Positions 47,101 to 57,399 are shown, numbered from the stretch's first letter. The stretch: 64,000 nt of DNA from Perilla frutescens (GCA_026008535.1 BRKX01000006.1:37622664-37686663), one strand, 5' to 3'. Notes: generated by a model from the letters alone, not told the origin. Made by a program: numbers and translations.

Positions 47101-48593
47101 TGAGATATGATAGGACGGAATTGGAAAATGATCACAAAGTGTTTGTTAGCAAACTAACAGATGAACAACACAATGCGTATCGAATTGTATTGGATGCTAT
47201 ATCATCGGAATCAGGGGGCATGTTCTTTCTGTACGGATATGGAGGTACTGGAAAGACATTCATATAGAAGACATTATCAACAGTGTTGAGATCAAAGGGA
47301 GAAATAGTGTTAAATGTTGCATCAAGTGGTATTGCTTCTATATTATAACCAGGTGGACGAACAACGCATTCAAGATTTAAGATACCGTTAAATCCAAACG
47401 AGGATTCTACCTGTAACATTATCCAAGGAAGTCCGCTAGCAGAACTTATTCTTAGGTGCAAGCTCATAATTTGTGATGAGGCACCTATGATGCACAAGTA
47501 CTGCTTTGAAGCTTTGGATCGAACATTCCGAGATATAATGCGTGTTTCTGATTCATCAAATGCACGTAGAATTTTTGGAGGAAAAACAATCATTTTTGGA
47601 GGTGATTTTCGACAGATCTTACCAGTTATCCCAAAACAAAGCAAACATAATATTGTTAATGCCACAATAAATTCTTCTTATCTGTGGAAAGACTGTCGTG
47701 TCTTGAGATTAACAAAAAATTTAAGACTGTCGAATTTGGGTCCTAATGATGTAGCTGCTGAGGTCGAACAATTTGCAAATTGAATTGCTGCTATTGGAGA
47801 CGGTACAATCGGTGGCCCAAATGATGGACATGTGAATATTGACGTCCTTGATGATATTTTATTGAAATGGTCAGGAGATCCAATTTCAGCAATTGTTCAC
47901 AGTACCTTTCCATCATATGGTACTGATATTGCAAATACAACTTTTCTACAAGAACGAGCAATTCTTGCTCCAACTTTAAATGCGGTTGAATCTGTAAATC
48001 AATACATGCTTTCTCTGAACAAGGGTGAGGGCAGATTGTATTTGAGTTCTGACTCAACATGCAACTCAGATAACAATATGGGTTTGCTGTAAGAAGTTCA
48101 TACTCCGGAATTCTTAAACAGTATCAGGTGCTCAGGGGTTCCGAGTCATGAATTATTTTTGAAAGTAGGTACTCCTGTTATGTTGTTGAGAAACATAGAT
48201 CATGCAAATGGTTTATGTAATGGGACTCGGTTGATGATCACAAGGCTTGACAAACATGTTATCGAAGCAAGATTTCTTAGTGGCCAAAATGCACAACAAA
48301 TGGTATTAATTCCAAGAATGTCTCTTACGCCTGCTGATCCAAGATTGCCATTTAAGTTTCTGAGAAGACAATTTCCTCTGATGCTCTCATATGCAATGAC
48401 GATAAACAAGAGCTAAGGACAATCACTGTCTCACGTTGGTTTATTGTTGTAGAAGCCAGTATTCACTCATGGACAATTCTATGTTGCTGTTTCAAGGGTT
48501 AGAAGTCGTGGTGGATTGAAGATCTTACTTGATGATAATGATACAAATACCACCACAAATGTTGTATATAGAGAAGTTTTTCAGAATTTGTAA
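44119..48593 (+). pseudogene. Helitron Rep/Pif1-helicase gene, broken
   Basis: The order of motifs is that of a plant Helitron transposase. First comes a CxxC-type start (FICAFCGAHFWYDERL). Then the helitron-like N domain (FRLHGQNYHMIGSL, YPLLFPYGEDGY), TFTCNPRWPEI, and the HUH nuclease motif GLPHTHILL (codons 45,673-45,690). GPCG...CSKYFPK and the two-tyrosine block YLFKYVNKGHDR follow. The Pif1-type helicase then has Walker A GYGGTGKTF (about 47,237), Walker B IICDEAPM, FGGDFRQILPV, GTPVMLLRN, AMTINKS and YVAVSRVRS, ending at TAA 48,591. It nicks and unwinds DNA for rolling-circle movement. Introns are visible at about 44,567-44,656, 45,556-45,636 and 46,853-46,941. Lesions: TAA 44,274; frameshift at about 45,060; TAA 46,144; frameshift in a C-run at about 46,260; stops at 46,380, 47,265, 47,346, 47,781, 48,090, 48,414 and 48,450. 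It cannot make full-length protein. Confidence 0.92.
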
Positions 48594-48963
48594 AATTCTT
48601 GCTTTTATTGTTTTTTTTTAATAGTGACTTTGATTTTTCATAACATAAAGTGTATATAATTTAAATATGAATTAATATTCATTTAAAATGTTAAGAATTT
48701 TATAAGTACCAATTATATATATATATGTATGTGTGTGTGTGTCATGTAAAATTTGTGTTAATAATTGTTTTGGTAAAATTAATAATTATTAGCGATCAAT
48801 TTTATAAATTTATAAAAAAAATTAAATACCAATATATGTAAAATTACAGAGAAATATAACATAATTTTAATTTTAAATATATTTGTATTGTAAATAACGC
48901 AACGGTGAAATAACAATTAGCTTCCACCGTGCAACGTACGTCTCACATCCCGCGTTACTTCCA

Positions 48964-48990
48964 TCGCGCAACGCGCAGGCACTGTACTAG
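48964..48990 (+). terminator. Helitron 3' hairpin and CTAG end
   Basis: The GCGCAACGCGC stem-loop lies about 12 bases before the terminal CTAG, and the next base is T. The preceding 60 bp hold two weaker look-alikes (GTGCAACGTAC at about 48,931 and an AACGCAACGG at about 48,897), as if old ends were stacked. Confidence 0.85.
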
Positions 48991-49000
48991 TTTACATATT

Positions 49001-49292
49001 AAATTACACTTTGACATCTGGATTCCATGTTCTTTCTAAAAGATAGTTCACTTTTTAAAATTAATAAAAGAATATTCATTTTATCAAAAAATTACAAATA
49101 TAATATTTAATTAATTTTTCGGCTCGAAAATCCTATGTAATTCATTGTATTTTAACATTTTTATTTGTCATAAAATTAGATCAAATTTTATATTTGTAGT
49201 TCTTTTGACAAAGTGGATATTATTTCGTTAATTTTAAAAAAGTGGGGGATTTTTTTTAAAGAGCCCAAAATGTGGGTATCAAAGTGTAATTT
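49001..49292. mobile_element. MITE with AAATTACACTTTGA ends
   Basis: The left end AAATTACACTTTGA and the right end TCAAAGTGTAATTT are exact inverted repeats of 14 bp. The similarity continues inward (TTCACTTTTTAAAATTAA against TTAATTTTAAAAAAGTGG). It is non-coding and about 292 bp. It starts only 10 bp after the Helitron 3' end. Confidence 0.8.
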
Positions 49293-50240
49293 GTCCTTTA
49301 AAATTACTTATCCAATTATGGTAGTGACATGAGTTGTAAGCGTATGTTTCAAGTTCAAATCTACCTAACGCCCTATAGGCTTATTGTGCCATGCATGCCA
49401 TAATTTTCTATTGTGGTTCATCTCTCCTGCATAGTTGTCTATCATCTTCGTGTGGTTTGCAAACGTTAGCCCAGTGTGGTTGGTCACAACATTTTCCCTA
49501 ACATAATTTATCACATCCGAGTGGTGGTTTACACAATGCTTTCTAAAGTGTGGTTTGCACGGCAAGCATGCGTAGTGGTTTCCCATATCGTCTTCCTAAT
49601 ATAATTTATTTCTAATGTATAGATTTGCAGTGCAAACCGTTGCACACGATCACAGTTTACTCAAAACACATCTTTAAATACATACCCTTGAGTATAGATA
49701 AAAAAAACGTGAATATGAATAAAAAAAAGATATTCACCTACATAAAAGTAGCTATTTCATCCCATTTACTTGGATATAATAATGATTTTTATGTAGTACA
49801 TACTTTTAAAATAAAGAGAATATAAATAAGAAAAAACTATGATTTACATACAATAAAAGTAGCTATTTGAGTAGGAAAATTTGATGTCGTCCAAATAGGC
49901 ACAATCCAGATTTTGTAGTATTTAACCAAAATACACATTTGTGTAATGTGTTTTTTGAAAATATTTGAGGGAGAAAAGTTTATCTAGACAATTTAATTCT
50001 AAAATTAGGGTAATTGGGCAAGTTTTAAGGGTGTAGGAGTTATATGAGCAATCTATACTATATTATGTAGCCTTTATTTATAGTGGGTCCCATAAATCTT
50101 GAATTTAAAAAAAAATTCTGAAAATGTGTACTTTCAACCCTAAAATCATTAAAGAATCTGAATCTTTTGGAACTTATCACCTGCCTTATTTTACTTTCGT
50201 TATTTTCGTTCACTTCTCGAACTTCCGTTACACCAATAAT
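49293..50240. other. Spacer without a recognised gene
   Basis: Short frames only. 49,380-49,590 has several TGTGGTTTGCA-like words (GTGTGGTTTGC, GTGTGGTTGG, GTGGTTTACAC), a weak repeat. Nothing else is identifiable. Confidence 0.4.
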
Positions 50241-50765
50241 GAAAATGAAATCTATATAATGAAAATTTAATTTCATGAATAACGAATCTTTATTTTTTAA
50301 CATAATGAAAATTTAATTTTACATGAACGAAAATTTAATTGTTGACACAACGAAAATGTAATTTAACAATAACGAAAATTTAATTTTAACCATAATGAAA
50401 GTTAAAGTTACCAATAACGAAAATTCTATTTTTAACATAACGAATTTTAAATTTACCAATAACGAAAATTTAATTTTAACAAGAACGAAAATTTAAGTTT
50501 TAACATAATGAAAATTTAATTTAACAATAACCAAAATTTAATTTTGACCATAATGAAATTTAAAGTTAACCAAAATCTACTTTTCGTTACGTAACGAAAT
50601 ATAAATTTAATAATAACGAAATTTTAATTTTAACAATAACGAAAATTGAATTTTTAACATAACAAAAAATTAATTTAACAATAATGAAAAGTTAATTTTG
50701 AACCTAACGAAATTTAAATTTAAACATAATAAAAATTTAATCTAACCATAACGAAAATTGAAATA
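50235..50765 (+). repeat. Degenerate AACGAAAATTTAATTT tandem array
   Basis: About 20 or more copies of a ~20-nt unit (AATAACGAAAATTTAATTTT and variants) fill about 530 bp. Divergence is by substitution (AACG to AATG is the commonest change) and small indels. Confidence 0.9.
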
Positions 50766-51095
50766 GAAACATATGACCATAAAAGCTGAATATTCCTCAC
50801 TGAAAAAGAATAAAATATTTCCTTGGAATAAGATCTTTCTCGATATATATTACGTTCTTACTGTATCTTTTGGAACAAAATTTATCCAAACTCAAGTTTA
50901 GTTTGAAAAAAAAAATCGTGGAATCAAATCCTCTTTATTATTGCCTTAAATATCAGTTCCTACCCTCTTTACTCTCTCTCTCTCTCTCTAAATTACATTT
51001 TTCTTTCTTCTCTTTTCCTCTCCGCCGCTGCTCTATATTTATTTTGCTCTAAGTTCTGTGAAAATAAAAAACTGAGAGATTGATTCGAGTTGAAG
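50766..51095 (+). other. Leader-like DNA before a possible first exon
   Basis: AT-rich DNA turns into a CT-rich stretch (50,968-51,035) with CCGCCG just before the ATG at 51,096. The composition matches a plant 5' UTR. No clear TATA box. Confidence 0.3.
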
Positions 51096-51152
51096 ATGAT
51101 GGAGGAAGAACGAGAGGAAGGACGTGAAGATGTAGGCCGACCGTCGGGAGAG
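51096..51152 (+). pseudogene. Possible first exon cut by an LTR
   Basis: ATG at 51,096 opens 19 codons of very acidic and basic residues (MMEEEREEGREDVGRPSGE), ending at a possible donor GAG/GTTAGA. About 100 bp later the LTR begins (51,253). It could be the first exon of a host gene whose remainder was separated by the insertions. The product cannot be recognised from 19 residues. Confidence 0.25.
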
Positions 51153-51252
51153 GTTAGACTCATATCCTTTTAAGCGTTAACGATTGTCGTCGAGTTGTTT
51201 ACATTTTATCATTATGCATACTTTTGATTATCGTTACACTTTGTTAGTATCG

Positions 51253-53305
51253 TGTAGCGCCCCGAACCCGCAGGCCCAGTGCGCTAACGGAAACACACAT
51301 GATGAAATAAATCACAATAAAATTCTTGCAAACTAACATAAATCATTTTCTCGAATTATAAAAATTCGGACAGCACTTCGTTTAAAATATTAATAAATCC
51401 AACGCTCATAGGCATTTACCATTCAACAACCAATCACATAAGATAAGACTTTTCAACCAACCTATCATTTTAAAATCACATCTTTCGAACCACCAATTAA
51501 AACATGTTCAACCTTGACTAGTCAAAAATTCAATATTCAACATTCAAACTATGCCAGCAAGGCCACGACGATCACATGCGTCCATAAAATATTTAAATAA
51601 TCCATAAATATACAGCGGAAGCATAATTAATCATATTTATTGACCAAAACTAAATAGAGTCAATATTTTAAAAATTAGAATATGGTCAACCATACAAAAT
51701 GTCCACATTAGTCCATGTCCGCCACCTGCCGTCATCAATTACCTGAAAATATTTTTAAATAGTGAGGCTGAGTGTCAGAAAACACTCCGTGGGAATACTC
51801 ATACATTCGTCCAATAATTTGCAATAAGAATATCCACAAATCCATATTTGACATGTCATAAATCATACGCTCAATAGAAATAGTAGAGACCGACCCTAAT
51901 GTGATCACATATAAACTATAACATATTCATAAGTAATTGCACTGGAGTGCCATATTCGGAATTCCTCATATGAGTCGTGTCAATCCACATTGAGCAGCAT
52001 AAGCATAAATCATTTTTCATAGTGGACGAAAGTTTAAATATATTTTCGGAAGCATTTTAGTAAGTAAACACACCTTATAGCTAAATTAGCTGAAGCTTTA
52101 TTCATGACTTCTCGTCCTAAGCCTGCTGTCGCGGGTTAGGACCTTATGCTTAAATATAGGAATAACCTTAATCACCGTCCTAAACAAGTCTCGGGTTAGG
52201 ACCTATACATAAGAACTATGTCTTAATAACATAATAATGTTCTAACATATACTATAACATAAATAAGGTTCTAGGGATCGAGTCTTTAAAGTAAGAGCGT
52301 AACCCGACGTTGCTTAAATGTCGAACGAGATCCTAACTTAAAATATATCGGAGTCCTCGATCATATAAATAGATGTCTTAAATTCATAGGGAAAATTATA
52401 AAACTTACTTTAAGATTTAAATGATCATAATATATTAATATGAAGATATTGATTTAGTATATCATACGCTTAATTTCAAATTTAATCTAAATTAAGCAAA
52501 ATAGACCAAATAAAAATAAGATAAAAATATAATATGATTTTGTAGTCAAGAGGGCTTGAACCCAATACACTCATAAATGCTTGAGTAAAAAAGAGAATTC
52601 TAAAATACATTAAAGTGGATTGAACCTTGGACCTCTAGCATAAAAACTGAACTCTCACCATTGAACTAAACATCATTTTCAAAAATTAATTAATAGTTTT
52701 AATTATATGAAGTTCAAAATTAACTAGGAATAAAAATAAATAAAATGCATTCCAAAGGATTTGAACCTTAGACCTATCATAATAAAATCAAAAATGTAAC
52801 CATTGGGCCAAAGGCCATTTTCAAAAATTATAACAAATTTTTATTTATATATAATGCAGAATCATATTGGATTAAAATCCATAAATAAAATGTTCAAAAA
52901 GGTGTAGAACCCTAACCTCTCAAATGACAATTTAAACTCCACCCATTTAGCTAAACACAAATTTTGAAAATTAATTATATAAAGTTCAAAATCATCTTAT
53001 ATAAAATAAAGGTAAAAATGAGTTAAAAAAATGTAATTAAGCAATTTTGAACCCTTGACCTATACTCAAGGAAACAAGATTTTAACCATTAGACCATAGA
53101 TAATTTTCAATATTTAAAGTATGCTTTTAATTAAATAAGGTTGTATAATATTAGAAATGGGTCTAAAAATGTATTTCATAAGATTCAAACACTAGATCTA
53201 TCATTATTAAATCAAGACTCCAACCATTAAACAAGATATCATTTTTGAAAATTACATCATGTTTTAAATTTAATAACTTAGAAAATACATGAATTAATTA
53301 AAATA
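51253..53305 (-). mobile_element. LTR (minus strand), third member of the LTR group
   Basis: On the plus strand it begins TGTAGCGCCCCGAACCCG, the reverse complement of an LTR end of the CGGGGCGCTACA type seen at 7089. Minus-strand DNA at about 51,725-51,790 gives ACACTCAGCC ... ATTTTCAGGTAA, matching the ACTCAGCC ... TTTTCAGGT region of the two other LTRs. The upstream part (52,540-53,245) holds the tRNA-like array. The far end is lost where the copia fragment begins at about 53,306. Confidence 0.6.
52540..53245 (-). repeat. Tandem array of ~140-bp tRNA-like units
   Basis: Six units (five plus a partial) have a GAACC-containing core at about 52,556, 52,622, 52,763, 52,908, 53,048 and 53,185. 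Spacing is 138-145 bp apart from the partial first. On the minus strand each unit reads, in order, an A-box-like TRGYNNANNGG, about 32 nt, and a B-box-like GGTTCAANCC. Unit 2 matches both consensus boxes exactly (A at 52,668-52,658, B at 52,625-52,617, 32 nt between), as does unit 3 (A at 52,810-52,800, B at 52,766-52,758, 33 nt between). Units 4 and 5 keep a perfect A-box with a damaged B-box; unit 6 has lost both. The spacing equals that of tRNA genes. I do not see a full acceptor stem. Confidence 0.7.
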
Positions 53306-53792
53306 ATAAGCTACTTGGTCATCCTTCAATTACCACTCCGAAGCATATGGAGACAGTGAAGAGAAGATACAGACTAGAGGATTTCACAGACTTGGAGGAT
53401 TGTGTTGTTTGTCACAAAGCCAAGCAACAGCAGAAACCTTTTCCTATACTTGCTAGGAGAAGTGAGCAGATGTTTCATCTCATCCATGTGGATGTGTGGG
53501 GGCCATGCCATGAAACTAGTATTACCCAAACCCCTTATTTTCTGACTATAGTTGATGATTACACTAGAGCAACTTGGACATTTCTTTTTAAACAAAAGAA
53601 TCAAGTATGGAGTATACTCAAAAGATTTATACTGATGGTTAAAACACAATTTGGAACATCTATCAAAGTTATGAGGTCAGACAATGGTTCAGAGTTCACT
53701 GGAAGGCACACTCAAGAACTCCTAGCTGAATTTGGCATGTTGCATCAAAGAACATGTGTATACTCCCCTCAACAAAATGGCATTGTTGAGAG
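53306..53792 (+). pseudogene. copia integrase fragment
   Basis: One open frame from the GAG-pre-integrase end (LGHPSITTPKHM, then CVVCHKAKQQQKPF) into the integrase core: HVDVWGP with the first catalytic Asp, IVDDYTRATWTFLF, RSDNGSEF with the second Asp, and PQQNGIVE with the Glu. The DDE set is therefore present. The rest of the polyprotein is missing on both sides. The frame runs by chance past the junction at about 53,793 to a TAA at 53,851. It lies on the plus strand, opposite to the Sirevirus-like element it abuts. Confidence 0.9.
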
Positions 53793-53799
53793 CTCTTCT

Positions 53800-54562
53800 T
53801 TCTTAGTGACTGAAGATGAGCAGTTCCCTTCTTGGGAATCCAGTCAGAGATAAGGACTGGTAGTGATTCATAATTTGGAAGTTTAAGCAAGTCTTCAATC
53901 ATCTTGCTCATTCTTAGAACAAGTCATACTTTGGACTCAAATTTGCCAGATGTCTTTGAGTCAGAGGCCTTGACGACTTGATGCTTGACTTGTTGGAAGA
54001 CAAATTCTGCCCAGTTTGTTTGTCGCCCTTCAGCAAGGTGAATCATAACCTTGTATCTCTCTTAGGTGAGTTGACTCAGACTTCCAATGGCCCCGAATAT
54101 CACCTTGTTCATTATGTCAAGTAGAGCGTCATACTCGAGCTTCAGATCAGTTTTAACGGTTGTAAAACTGAATTGCTTGTTGCAGGTTGAAGCTTTCCAT
54201 TCTCTCCAGTACGACTCTGCAGATTCCTTTAGTTCTTGAACTAATGAACCTTCTTGTGGAAGCTCGAACACTTCTGCAATTGTTTTCTCAGTGATTTGCA
54301 GTAGCCGTCCTTGAATCACTGATAATACTATCTTTCCATCTGCAGATAATTTTTCTTGAAGCAAAAATTCACTCACCAAATTTTATCTAAAGAACTTTGG
54401 TGGTGTTTCCAGGTAGTGAAGAATTCCTGTCTTGTGAAGATTCGACAGAAGGGTTGAATTGTTTGATTCATTTAGAATTAATTGAAATTTCTTCCTATCA
54501 AGGAATTTGTCTCTCATAAGTTGTTCTTTGAAGGAATTTAGAGATCTGGATAATTCAGTCAT
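53800..54562 (-). pseudogene. Sirevirus extra ORF, partial second copy
   Basis: From ATG 54,562 the frame reads MTELSRSLNSFKEQLMRDKF ..., an in-frame TAA at about 54,383, then VSEFLLQEKLSADGK, ITEKTIAEVFELPQEG, LKLEYDALLDIMNKVIFG, a stop at about 54,062, and TNWAEFVFQQVKHQV. The order and spacing match the first 240 residues of the ORF at 57,399 (AEFFLNSNGS, TAESLINMFDLPNNG, EYQVLVAITSKIMVG, NWAQYFFDQLKRYV), so the two are paralogous at roughly a quarter to a third identity by eye. I see no membrane helix. No function is known to me. Confidence 0.65.
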
Positions 54563-54671
54563 CTTTGGGGTTGGCTGAGATTTTGGGAATTTCAGGATCT
54601 TTGAGAGAGAGAGAGTTTTTTTTTTTTAAGATTGCAGGAGGAGTATTTTTGAGAGGCTTGAAAGAGGGGGC

Positions 54672-54770
54672 TTTTTATGAGTGTTTGGGAAGGCTCATAG
54701 ATCTGATGGTTGGAATGGTACTATCCTCTGACCTATTTTGGTCATTGGCATTTAATGACTTTGACACGTG
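54672..54770 (-). promoter_or_regulatory. Promoter-like region of the partial extra ORF
   Basis: On the minus strand ACACGTGT (G-box core 54,765-54,770) lies about 90 bp upstream of TCATAAAAA (54,672-54,680). A CT-rich leader (about 54,605-54,620) then precedes ATG 54,562. The same order is found before the other copy. Confidence 0.45.
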
Positions 54771-54937
54771 TCATTATCTTGCAACGGTCAAAATTTTCAA
54801 AAATAAATGCGAAGCTCGACATTTATTTGAAAGCAAAAGAAATAGTCTTTTTATATATATCAAAAATAAATAATTACAAACTGAATTACAAGAAGTAAAC
54901 TTAGGGCTTTCTAATCAGTTTGAACTTGATCAGCCAC

Positions 54938-57399
54938 TTAGTCCTTCTTGTGATCAGTTTTTCTCCTCTTGGCCAGCGGTTCTGTGACATCATCTTCCTC
55001 ATCCTCATCGCTACTCGATGACTCAGTTTCAGCTAATTGGAGTTTTGGATGGGCTTGCAACTGCTGGAATTTCTCAGTGCGCAGTTTAACCTATTGCTGC
55101 AGGCTGTGGATCAGTTCCACATAATAGGTAGAGAGCTGAACTGTAGAACTGCTTGGTTGAGCATCGAACTGAATTGCTCTTGAGTCAGCTTCCTCGCCTA
55201 CTTCAGTTCCAATCAGTTCCTCGCAAGGAACTGTGTGGGATAGTTCGTCCGTCTCCATGCTCATTTGGTAGGCAAGTTGATCATCTTTTTGAGCTGATTG
55301 ATCAGCTGACTGGTCAGTCTCAGCTGGCCTGGATCAGCTGGAGGAATAGATGAGGTGACTCCTTTCTCAGCAGTTGGCTCTTGTGAAAAGGCTGTCTGGG
55401 GCTCAGCTGCCTCCTTAAACTGTTGAGTCTTCTCAGCTGACTCTTCTGACTCTTCAGGAATGATGTTGATTTCAACTTCAGCTTCGTGAGGAGATTTCTC
55501 AGAGTGAAGTTCTCTCATCACTTCATCAATGAGATCATCCTCTGGGGTGAGTGTTTGAATTCTTTCTACAGTTGATGGCTGTCCAGACTGATGGCTTTGT
55601 GATTTCTTCATTAATTTATTGAATAGCCATTTGTGTTAAACATGAGAGTGTGTCCATCTTTCCCTTTCTCTTTCTGTAGTTATGACGAGCAGTTCTAACC
55701 TTTGAAGCTTGCACAGTTCATCAAATACATCTTGCATTGAGTCTTCTGATGGATTTGAGCATTCTTTCCTCAGCTGTAGCTGCCTCATAAGATGTTTGCC
55801 CTTAGTGATTTTGGCATTCTCACTGTCCGTCCACCATAGGCTCCATTCTTCTTCTCGCCTCCAGAAACTTATTCCATGGAACGCGAGCAATGAAAGGAAG
55901 GGTTCTGATGGATACACATGTCTCCATAAAAACCAATAGATATACCTGGTCAAAGTGTGGAAGAGTTCTTCATGACCAGTTAGTTTATGGGCGTAGTGTT
56001 GAGCCATATGCTTCTGTGTTGTCTCATCAGCCCATTTCTTCACAGACTCTCCTTGTGAGTAGGCTCTTATGTTTCCCTCAACTTGAGCCATTGGGGGACA
56101 TGTCATTTGAAAGTAATCTGCTCCAGCTCCATCGTGAGGAATCCCTTTTGCAGGGATGATATCTTCTGGATTCTCACACAGAGCCATATCCTCAACAGTT
56201 AGATTTGGTAGGACTATTGGATCTGGCATGGGACTTGATTCCTTTCTTTTCTTAGATTGAGAAAGTAAGATTCTTCTCCTTTTTGTTTGACTAGCTTGCT
56301 TCTTCTTTGGAGCTGATCTGGCAGCTGCTTGTCTGGCTGATTGCCCAGCAGTGTCAGCTCTAATTGTAACTGAGCTCTGTTGCCTGGTAAATGATCTCAG
56401 TTGGGCTGATGTGCCGGTTCCAGCTGCAATGGAACTTGACCCAGTTTGCTGTTTCAGTGTCAAGGAACCAACTGGGGACCTAAATCTCTGAGCCAGAGGA
56501 ATGTCATCATCAGAGTCATCCTGATATGTGCCAGTAACTTGCTTCTTTCCCTTGCTTTCAGCTGCAGGCTTCTTCCTTTTTGACTGGTCAGTTTGGTCAG
56601 GATCAATTTCCACGATTTTGAGTGGTTTTGAGATGAAGTCATTGCTCACTATGGTTTTAAACTATGTTTCCTCAGTCATCTAAGAAAATTGTTTCTCCAG
56701 AATAATGCTCACTTGACTGATGTATCTAATTCTTTGAGGGAATTTCTTATTATCCCAACGGCTTTCAATGATATCTACGTATCTCTTCAATTGATCGAAA
56801 AAGTATTGTGCCCAGTTGATCTCCATTCGGTTGTAGATGGCGGCGCAGATCTTGTATTTTATTTCTGACATTTCAGATTGACTGCCAGTTGTCCCTACCA
56901 TAATTTTTGAGGTGATGGCAACGAGCACCTGATATTCATCTTGAAACTTTGAGATGAGATGATTGCTTTTATACGGTTGTGTTTCGCCTTCCTTTTTCCA
57001 GAAATCATAAGCTTCCTGGAGATTGATTTGAACTTCTTCCAGCTTGAGTCCGTTGTTGGGTAGATCGAACATGTTGATTAGAGATTCAGCTGTCACGATG
57101 ATCTCATGTCCTCTTACTTCAGATATGATCTCTTTGGGATTTGAAGAACCATTTGAATTTAAGAAAAATTCAGCAACTGGTTCTGGGTAAATGCGTTCTG
57201 GAAATACCTCCAGGAACGTCTTCAGCTTGGCCTGACAAAGCTTTTCGATGATTATTCCACTTAGAGGGAAAGCTTTGCAGGCTTGAAGGAATCCAATTGG
57301 GTTGAAAAACTTATCTCTGTCGAGTTTTTCACAAAATACTTTAGAGTCTTCTCCAGACTGACGAAAATTGAATCTCCTGCGAGTTGGGTTTTGAGCCAT
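54938..57399 (-). pseudogene. Sirevirus third ORF (env-like position), ~820 codons
   Basis: From ATG 57,399 the frame can be followed to TAA at 54,938 (about 820 codons). The first 240 residues are a folded-looking domain (NWAQYFFDQLKRYVDIIESR). Then come a Ser/Gln/Lys-rich stretch with nuclear-targeting-like clusters (KKKQASQTKRRR), a second compact part (HYAHKLTGHEELFHTLTRYI), an acidic Gln-rich stretch, and a tail SSSSDEDEEDDVTEPLAKRR. Lesions: TAG at about 56,680, TAG at about 56,662, TAA at about 55,633, a frameshift at about 55,285 and TAG at about 55,093. By position it corresponds to the frame called env-like in some Sireviruses, but I find no signal peptide or transmembrane helix. 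The basic clusters suggest a nuclear protein instead. Confidence 0.7.

Larger units (their letters stand above)
30548..48990 (+). mobile_element. Helitron, ~18.4 kb, full-length structure
   Basis: The 5' end TCTATACTAAATATAAAAGC (30,548) is preceded by A. The 3' end is a GCGC-AAC-GCGC hairpin followed by GGCACTGTACTAG (ending 48,990) and then T, so insertion was between A and T as Helitrons require. No inverted repeats or target duplications are expected. Inside, on the same strand, are an RPA70-like gene (31,180-34,935) and a Rep/helicase gene (main body 44,119-48,593), the classical plant Helitron pair. Rolling-circle transposition would use the Rep HUH nuclease and the Pif1-type helicase. 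Both genes carry lesions, so this copy is probably not autonomous now. The size is large for a Helitron because of repeats in the middle 10 kb. Confidence 0.88.

Noticed and set aside
52540..53245. Genuine functional tRNA genes in the A/B-box array
   Set aside because: No unit shows a full acceptor stem or anticodon arm that I can fold by eye. I call them tRNA-like only.
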